Positions 5,398 to 10,087 of a stretch of 10,087 nt of DNA are shown here, one piece after another. The DNA is taken from positions 1 to 10,087 of the forward strand of contig CAJTON010000052.1 of NCBI GenBank assembly GCA_910577605.1, read 5' to 3'. The DNA comes from an uncultured Butyrivibrio sp. (GTDB lineage Bacteria; Bacillota; Clostridia; Lachnospirales; Lachnospiraceae). The position numbers and the translations under genes are program-made. The stretch's first letter is position 1. Each line of letters begins with the position of its first letter. The notes below the pieces were generated by a model that was given only the letters and a program-made list of their open reading frames with translations, was not told where the DNA came from and did no database searches.

Positions 5398-6816
5398 TTA
5401 AATAAATTCCTCACGTTCTGATTTTGCCTTAGGCAGAGCGAATATAAACTCGGTGCCTACGCCCTCCGTGCTTACCACGTCGATGTATTCTTTGTGGGCG
5501 GTGATTATATCCTTGACAATTGACAGACCGAGGCCTGTACCTTTTTTATCCTTGCCGCGTGAAAGATCGGTCTTGTAAAATCTCTCCCATATTTTGGAGA
5601 TGCTTTCCTTAGGAATCCCTATGCCGAAATCTTTTATAGAAACGGAAATCTTATCGCCTTTTTCGGAGGCGGATACGATTATTGAGGAATCGTTGTTGCT
5701 GAATTTTATCGCGTTGTCAATAAGGTTATATATTACCTGCTGTATCTTGCTTTGGTCGGCGCTCACATAAAGCTCTTTCTCGGAGAAAACAAGCTTGAAT
5801 TTGATGAGCTTTTTCTCGCATTCGCCCTCGCAGGTCTCAATGGTCTGTTTTATTATTTTGATTATATCGAAATCCGTGATGTCAAGAACCATGCCGTTTT
5901 CGTTGAAGTTGTTCATCGTGAGAAGGTTGTTGGTCAGCTTTGTAAGACGCTCGGTCTCCGAAATCACGATATGCAGATATTTTTCCTGCATCTGGGCGGG
6001 AATCGTGCCGTCAAGCATTGCCTCAAGGTAGCCCTTTATCGAGGTGAGAGGGGAGCGGAAATCGTGCGATATATTGGCGAGGAATTTGGTCTGATAGCCA
6101 TAGAGGCTTTCTATCTCCGAAGCCATGTAGTCGAGGGAATCAGCAAGTCTGCCGATTTCGTCGTTGCGCTCAAGTCGAGTCTTGACGGAGAAATCTCCCT
6201 TGGCATAAAGAGCCGTTGCCTTTGTCAGCTTATTCAGCGGATTGTTTATACTCTTGTAAAAAATAATTATGAGTATTCCGGAAAAGCCGAAAGCTATGGC
6301 GAGGGTTATATAATTGTAGTTGAAAACAGAAGCCGCCTCCGCCTTTATTGCCGAAACGGGTTTGTTTATGACTATATAGCCGAGCACCGCGTAGCGGTAT
6401 TCTACGGGATAAAATACCGTGAGCTGTTTTTCGTCGTAGGTGTTGTAAAAATATCCGATCTGATGATGTCCTGCGGCTCCGTCGGTCGGGTCAAAATCTT
6501 CAACATAGTCCAGCTCAAGACCTGAGGTTTCTATTATCACCTTGCCGTCTCCGGCGAGCAGCATTATATCGCAGTCAAGATAGGCGTTCAAAGCGTAAAA
6601 CTGATTGCGTATGGCGTCGGGCGACAGACTGCCGCCGAAGTAGGTGCTGCCGTAGCTGGCGGCAATAACGGTCGCCTCGTGGTAAAGTTTGTTTGATTCT
6701 TCTTTGAGCATATGGCGGTAGGTTATGTTATTGACCGCTAACGATATTGTAAAGAAGCTCATAAGCAGCGATACGACGAAGCCCGATATGAATTTATAGA
6801 TCAGTTTGTTTTTCAT
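5398..6816 (-). CDS. Membrane sensor histidine kinase (HAMP-HisKA-HATPase)
   Basis: The product is 472 aa. Membrane helix 1 is at about 7-28 and helix 2 at about 168-188, enclosing an external sensing region of about 140 residues of the PAS/Cache-like kind (no ligand recognised). A HAMP linker follows (about 188-240), then the dimerisation helix with NISHDFRSPLTSIKGYLEA, where His251 is the phosphate acceptor. The ATP-binding domain has the N box NLIDNAIKFS (364-373), the G1 box KDFGIGIP (395-402), the F box ERFYKTD and the G2 box GTGLGLSIVK (426-435). All catalytic motifs are intact. The ATG is 2 bases after the response-regulator stop, and AGAGGT (6826-6821) spans that stop. It should phosphorylate the upstream-encoded OmpR-type regulator. 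The signal it senses is unknown. Confidence 0.94.
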   Translation of the reverse strand: MKNKLIYKFISGFVVSLLMSFFTISLAVNNITYRHMLKEESNKLYHEATVIAASYGSTYFGGSLSPDAIRNQFYALNAYLDCDIMLLAGDGKVIIETSGLELDYVEDFDPTDGAAGHHQIGYFYNTYDEKQLTVFYPVEYRYAVLGYIVINKPVSAIKAEAASVFNYNYITLAIAFGFSGILIIIFYKSINNPLNKLTKATALYAKGDFSVKTRLERNDEIGRLADSLDYMASEIESLYGYQTKFLANISHDFRSPLTSIKGYLEAMLDGTIPAQMQEKYLHIVISETERLTKLTNNLLTMNNFNENGMVLDITDFDIIKIIKQTIETCEGECEKKLIKFKLVFSEKELYVSADQSKIQQVIYNLIDNAIKFSNNDSSIIVSASEKGDKISVSIKDFGIGIPKESISKIWERFYKTDLSRGKDKKGTGLGLSIVKDIITAHKEYIDVVSTEGVGTEFIFALPKAKSEREEFI

Positions 6817-6818
6817 TG

Positions 6819-7532
6819 CTACCTCTGTCTGTGAGTCTCGAATTTGTAGCCTATACCCCAGACTGTCCCGATATTCCAGCTTTCGTGGTCGTGTATTTTT
6901 TCGCGCAGGCGCTTGATATGCACGTCCACGGTGCGGGTGTCGCCTATATATTCATAGCCCCAGATATTGTCGAGAAGCTGTTCCCTAGTAAAAACCTGAT
7001 TCGGCGACGAGGCGAGGAAGTAGAGAAGCTCAATTTCCTTTGGAGGCATATCTATGTTCTGTCCCATATAAACGACCGAATAGTTAGTCATATTTATTAT
7101 GAGGTCGGGGTATTCGACGAACTCGCCCGTCTGCTCCGGCGTCTGAGGGGACGCGGGTGCGGCGGTATAGCGGCGCAGTACGGCTTTTACCCTTGCGACA
7201 AGCTCCTTGGAATCAAACGGCTTTATCATGTAATCGTCCGCGCCAAGCTCAAGACCTAAGACCTTGTCAAAAATCTCACCTTTGGCGGAGAGCATTATTA
7301 TAGGCGTGTTGTGCGTCTTGCGTATCTCGCGGCATACCTGATAGCCGTCTATGCCCGGAAGCATCAGATCCAGAAGTATCAGGTTCGGCTCAAAGCTCCG
7401 AAACGCCACGAGCGCGCTTTCGCCGTCGTTGACTATCTTTGTCTCAAAGCATTCTTTTATCAAGTAGAGCGAGATAAGCTCCGCTATATTTTCATCGTCG
7501 TCAACGATAAGTATTTTCTGTTTGTCTGCCAT
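6819..7532 (-). CDS. OmpR/PhoB-family response regulator
   Basis: I chose the ATG at 7532 (237 aa, MADKQKILIVDDDE) because AGGGGGA at 7547-7541 lies 8 bases before it. A longer frame from 7562 would begin inside mutS2 and add 10 unusual residues. The receiver domain (about 1-120) has the acidic pair at 11-13, phospho-acceptor Asp55 in LILLDLMLPG, the Ser in MLSAK (82) and Lys104 in MIKPF. After a proline-rich linker (about 120-137) comes the winged-helix effector (about 140-235), with the recognition helix region RTVDVHIKRLREKI and the wing VWGIGYKF. It is therefore a DNA-binding transcription factor activated by phosphorylation from the kinase encoded 2 bases downstream. Its SD overlaps the mutS2 stop codon, so it is translated from the mutS2 message unless an internal promoter exists. 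Targets unknown. Confidence 0.94.
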   Translation of the reverse strand: MADKQKILIVDDDENIAELISLYLIKECFETKIVNDGESALVAFRSFEPNLILLDLMLPGIDGYQVCREIRKTHNTPIIMLSAKGEIFDKVLGLELGADDYMIKPFDSKELVARVKAVLRRYTAAPASPQTPEQTGEFVEYPDLIINMTNYSVVYMGQNIDMPPKEIELLYFLASSPNQVFTREQLLDNIWGYEYIGDTRTVDVHIKRLREKIHDHESWNIGTVWGIGYKFETHRQR

Positions 7533-7540
7533 TGCATATG

Positions 7541-7547
7541 TCCCCCT
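7541..7547 (-). promoter_or_regulatory. Shine-Dalgarno of the response regulator overlapping the mutS2 stop
   Basis: AGGGGGA lies 8 bases before the chosen ATG at 7532, and its first two bases belong to the mutS2 TAG (7548-7546). It decides the response-regulator start and ties translation of the two genes together. Confidence 0.65.
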
Positions 7548-9927
7548 ATTCCTTAAATTCAACGATAGTCACGCCGTAATCGCCTTCTCCGAACGAGCCG
7601 AGGCGGAAGCTTTTGACATGCTTCTGGCGCCGCAGGAAATTGTGTACGGCGTTGCGGAGCACGCCGGAGCCTTTGCCGTGCACGACCCTGACGGGAGAGA
7701 TGTGTGACAAAAAAGCGTCGTCGAGATATTTGTCAAGAGCCAGCAAAGCCTCGTCCTGCGTCATGCCAATGAGATTTATTTCGGGAGAGATGGACGCAGT
7801 CTTGCTCATACGAAGCTTGCCGATGCCGGAGCCTTTGTTTTTGAGGCTGTCGGCGGCGGACGCTTCCTCTATGATCTCAAGGTCTTTTATATTGACGGTG
7901 GAGTGAAGTATTCCCATGCTCACCGTGAGTTCACCGTTCGCGTTCGGCAGGGAATGAACGGTGCCGTCAAGATTGAGACTGTGCACATGGACTCTGTCGC
8001 CGATGTGGAAATCCTTCGCGTCGTGGACGCGGGCGGGAGCCGAGGTCTTTATGCTGCGTTTGGAATCGACCTTGTCGAGCTTGTTTTTAAGCCTTCGCCT
8101 TTCCTCCTCAAGCTCCGCCATGCTCATTCCTTTGGCCTGCGCGCGGTTGAGGTTCCGTATTGTTTCGTCGGCGGTCTCCTTGGCGTCGCGCAGAAGCTCT
8201 GCGGCTTCGTCCCTTGCTTTTTGGATTATGGACTCGGAACGCTCGTCAAGGCGTTCGTTTTTGGTTTTAAGCTCTGCTTTGAGAGCTTCGATTTCTTTTT
8301 TGTATTCCTCGATCTCAAGTTTTTCACGTTCTATTCTGACACGGCTCTCCTCAAGCTCCGCGATAACGTCCTCAAAGGCTTTATCCTCGGAGGCGAGGGC
8401 GGCTTTCGCGTCCTCGATTATGTGATCGGCAAGACCGAGCTTTCCCGATATCGCGAAAGCGTTGCTTTTGCCGGGGATCCCGATCAAAAGCCTGTATGTC
8501 GGGGCGAGCGTCGCCACATCAAACTCGCAGCAGGCGTTTTCAACGCCATCCGTCGAAAGTGCGTATATCTTAAGCTCGCTGTAATGCGTAGTCGCGGCTG
8601 TTGTCACTCTCAGCTTGCGGAGGCTTGTGAGTATGGATATCGCGAGAGCGGCGCCCTCCGTGGGGTCCGTTCCGGCGCATAGCTCGTCAAAAAGCACAAG
8701 AGAGTCCGAGTCAGCCTTCTCAAGTATCTGAACGATATTCGTCATATGGGAGGAAAAAGTCGAGAGGCTCTGTTCTATGCTCTGCTCGTCGCCTATGTCG
8801 GCAAAAATATCCCCGAAAACCGTAAGCTCCGAATTGTCGAAGGCGGGAATATGAAGTCCGGCCTGCGCCATCAGAGAAAAAAGTCCGATGGTCTTTAGCG
8901 TTACGGTCTTGCCTCCGGTGTTCGGCCCGGTTATTATAAGCTGGTTGTATCTGTCTCCGAGATAAATATCGACCGGAACGACCTTGGCGGCATCTATCAG
9001 CGGATGTCTGCCTTTTTTTATGTTTATTCTGCCCTCGGTGTTCATTACCGGCTCGCTGCCCTTGTAGCTGAAAGAGAGCTTCGCCTTCGCGAAGGCGAAA
9101 TCAAGGAAGCTCAATACTTCGTAATCGGCGGTAAGCTCCGCCGTGTAATTGCCTGCCATAGCCGACAGCGTGGCGAGTATCTTCGCTATCTCGTCGTTTT
9201 CCTTTATCTCAAGCTCGCGTATTTCGTTATTGAGCTTTACGACCGACATCGGCTCGATGAAGAACGTGGAGCCTGCCTTGGACTGGTCGTGCACCATGCC
9301 CGGAACCTGCGATTTGTATTCGGATTTGACGGGAACGCAGTAGCGCCCCTCCCTTGTGGTTATTACAGCCTCCTGAAGGTAGGCGCGCTCGCTGCCGTTA
9401 AGCATACGGGAAAGTTCTCCCTTGATGCGTTCGGCGCATACCCGCATCTGGCGGCGGATATTTTTTAATTCCGGCGTAGCGTCGTCCGCGATCTCCTCCT
9501 CGGAGATTATGCAGCGCTTTATCTCGTTGTTCACCGTCGTCAAAGGCTCGACTGAGGAGAACATTTCAGAGAGCGTGTCGCGCGCCGCATTATCTTCGTC
9601 GCCGGGATCCCCGTAACGCTTTGCGGAGGCAGCGGCGTTCAAAAGCGCGCTGATGTCCAAAAGCTCGCGTATTCCGAGCGTACTCCCGACCTCCATGCTT
9701 TTTATTGAGCCGCGTATGTCTTTGAGTCCGCCGAAGGAAATGTTTCCTTTTTTGTAGATCCTCGAAACCGCGTCCGTCGTCACATTAAGAGAGCGCGTTA
9801 TCTCATCAATGTCGGAGGAGGGCGAAAGCCCCGCGCAAAGCGCGCGTCCCGGTTCGGAGGTGGCGTGGTCCGTCAGGCGTGATATGATTTTGTCGTATTC
9901 AAGTATTTTTAAGGATTTATTATTCAT
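7546..9927 (-). CDS. mutS2: MutS2 (MutS-type ATPase with Smr domain)
   Basis: Starting at ATG 9927 the product is 793 aa (MNNKSLKILEYDKI), matching the usual 780-790 aa and the family's first residues. In-frame ATGs at 9942 and 10008 would add residues unlike the family. Residues 1-300 are the clamp/lever region without the MutS mismatch-binding domain. The ATPase has Walker A GPNTGGKT (334-341), the loop FADIGDEQSIEQSLSTFSSHM-like segment (375-395) and Walker B LVLFDE (410-415). A long charged coiled coil follows (about 516-625), then a KOW/SH3-like segment (about 635-690) and a C-terminal Smr nuclease-like domain (about 713-793) with HGKGSG. In the first Smr motif the usual LDLRG reads INLIG. 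MutS2 is cytosolic. In Bacillus subtilis it has been linked to splitting of collided ribosomes, and in Helicobacter to limiting recombination. It is the first gene of a mutS2-regulator-kinase unit and has no SD (see promoter). Confidence 0.95.
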   Translation of the reverse strand: MNNKSLKILEYDKIISRLTDHATSEPGRALCAGLSPSSDIDEITRSLNVTTDAVSRIYKKGNISFGGLKDIRGSIKSMEVGSTLGIRELLDISALLNAAASAKRYGDPGDEDNAARDTLSEMFSSVEPLTTVNNEIKRCIISEEEIADDATPELKNIRRQMRVCAERIKGELSRMLNGSERAYLQEAVITTREGRYCVPVKSEYKSQVPGMVHDQSKAGSTFFIEPMSVVKLNNEIRELEIKENDEIAKILATLSAMAGNYTAELTADYEVLSFLDFAFAKAKLSFSYKGSEPVMNTEGRINIKKGRHPLIDAAKVVPVDIYLGDRYNQLIITGPNTGGKTVTLKTIGLFSLMAQAGLHIPAFDNSELTVFGDIFADIGDEQSIEQSLSTFSSHMTNIVQILEKADSDSLVLFDELCAGTDPTEGAALAISILTSLRKLRVTTAATTHYSELKIYALSTDGVENACCEFDVATLAPTYRLLIGIPGKSNAFAISGKLGLADHIIEDAKAALASEDKAFEDVIAELEESRVRIEREKLEIEEYKKEIEALKAELKTKNERLDERSESIIQKARDEAAELLRDAKETADETIRNLNRAQAKGMSMAELEEERRRLKNKLDKVDSKRSIKTSAPARVHDAKDFHIGDRVHVHSLNLDGTVHSLPNANGELTVSMGILHSTVNIKDLEIIEEASAADSLKNKGSGIGKLRMSKTASISPEINLIGMTQDEALLALDKYLDDAFLSHISPVRVVHGKGSGVLRNAVHNFLRRQKHVKSFRLGSFGEGDYGVTIVEFKE

Positions 9928-9933
9928 AGTTAC

Positions 9934-9962
9934 ATAATACATTAATTGCGCCCAAAGTTCAA
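9934..9962 (-). promoter_or_regulatory. Near-consensus sigma-A promoter of mutS2, predicted leaderless start
   Basis: On the minus strand TTGAAC (9962-9957) and TATTAT (9939-9934) are separated by exactly 17 bases, the optimal spacing. Counting seven bases from the last -10 base puts +1 at 9927, the A of the mutS2 ATG. No SD precedes that ATG, which agrees with a leaderless mRNA. Confidence 0.6.
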
Positions 9963-10001
9963 TGATTAAGATAGGGCATTTTTCACATCTAAGACATAAA
10001 A

Positions 10002-10024
10002 TGTTCATAATTTAATAGTATACT
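10002..10024 (+). promoter_or_regulatory. Weak putative promoter of the gene starting at 10082
   Basis: TATACT at 10019-10024 is a fair -10 hexamer and would give a 5' leader of about 50 bases ending in a good SD. The matching -35 is poor: a TGTTCA at 10002-10007 is too near. AGTATACT (10017-10024) is a perfect palindrome, so a TATACT can be read on both strands. The rest of 9963-10081 shows no other structure. Confidence 0.25.
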
Positions 10025-10081
10025 GTGAGCAATACCGACAGCATTGGAATATTTTCGGGGTTTAAAGAACGGAGAAATTCT

Positions 10082-10087
10082 ATGGAC
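10082..10087 (+). CDS. Start of a divergent gene (two codons in window)
   Basis: GGAG at 10071-10074 lies 7 bases before an ATG at 10082, followed by GAC as the window ends. The spacing and SD are textbook, and the 154-bp gap to mutS2 suits divergent transcription. Nothing can be said about the product beyond Met-Asp. Confidence 0.5.

Noticed and set aside
5752..6525. Plus-strand open frame antisense to the sensor kinase (257 codons)
   Set aside because: The kinase motifs on the minus strand are complete, and the antisense product has no recognisable features.
7903..8682. Long plus-strand open frame antisense to mutS2 (259 codons)
   Set aside because: MutS2 is unambiguous on the other strand. 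The frame is a by-product of its codon bias and of the charged coiled-coil coding region.
9928..10008. Longer N-terminus of MutS2 (starts at 10008 or 9942)
   Set aside because: The extra residues do not resemble the family start, no SD precedes either ATG, and the 9942 ATG lies within the predicted promoter.

Overview
The window looks like a chromosomal segment of a low-to-mid GC Firmicute. The class Clostridia, probably the Oscillospirales/Ruminococcus side, fits best. The reasons are purine-rich Shine-Dalgarno (SD) sequences, a MutS2 with a C-terminal Smr domain, an OmpR/HAMP-kinase two-component pair, a free-standing CheX domain, and the order AIR-synthase-like protein, Lrp-like regulator, class I/II aminotransferase. 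The taxonomic call is inference from gene content and style, with no marker-gene match. I see no rRNA, tRNA, CRISPR, insertion sequence, phage or plasmid genes, so this is a core-like region.

Left part, 1-1017, minus strand: a DUF2752-type small membrane protein, cut by the window edge, lies downstream of a membrane-anchored TPR-like protein of unknown function. The two overlap by ATGA. Divergent from them, a very small (33 aa) single-helix membrane peptide with an excellent SD sits at 1073-1174.

Centre, 1261-4881, plus strand: a five-gene run with gaps of -4 to 17 bases, almost certainly one transcript. It encodes a PurM/HypE-like ATP-binding protein without the HypE cysteine tail, an Lrp/AsnC-type regulator, a PLP aminotransferase, a CheX-like phosphatase-domain protein, and TrmL (wobble-base 2'-O-methylation of tRNA). 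A convergent XRE-type repressor-like gene follows at 4892-5266 on the minus strand.

Right part, 5398-9927, minus strand: mutS2, an OmpR-family response regulator and its sensor kinase, in that transcription order. Each stop codon lies inside the next gene's SD. A near-consensus promoter sits so close to mutS2 that its predicted +1 is the A of the mutS2 ATG, suggesting a leaderless mRNA. A further gene begins divergently at 10082, and only its first two codons are in the window.

Most of this is ordinary housekeeping and regulatory content. I did not find a convincing undescribed multi-gene system. The items most worth a second look are the leaderless mutS2 and its fusion to a two-component operon, the PurM-like/Lrp/aminotransferase/CheX/TrmL operon whose first enzyme has no obvious substrate, and the 33-aa membrane peptide. 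No gene-free stretch exceeds 300 bases. The gaps are 1018-1072, 1175-1260, 5267-5397 and 9928-10081.
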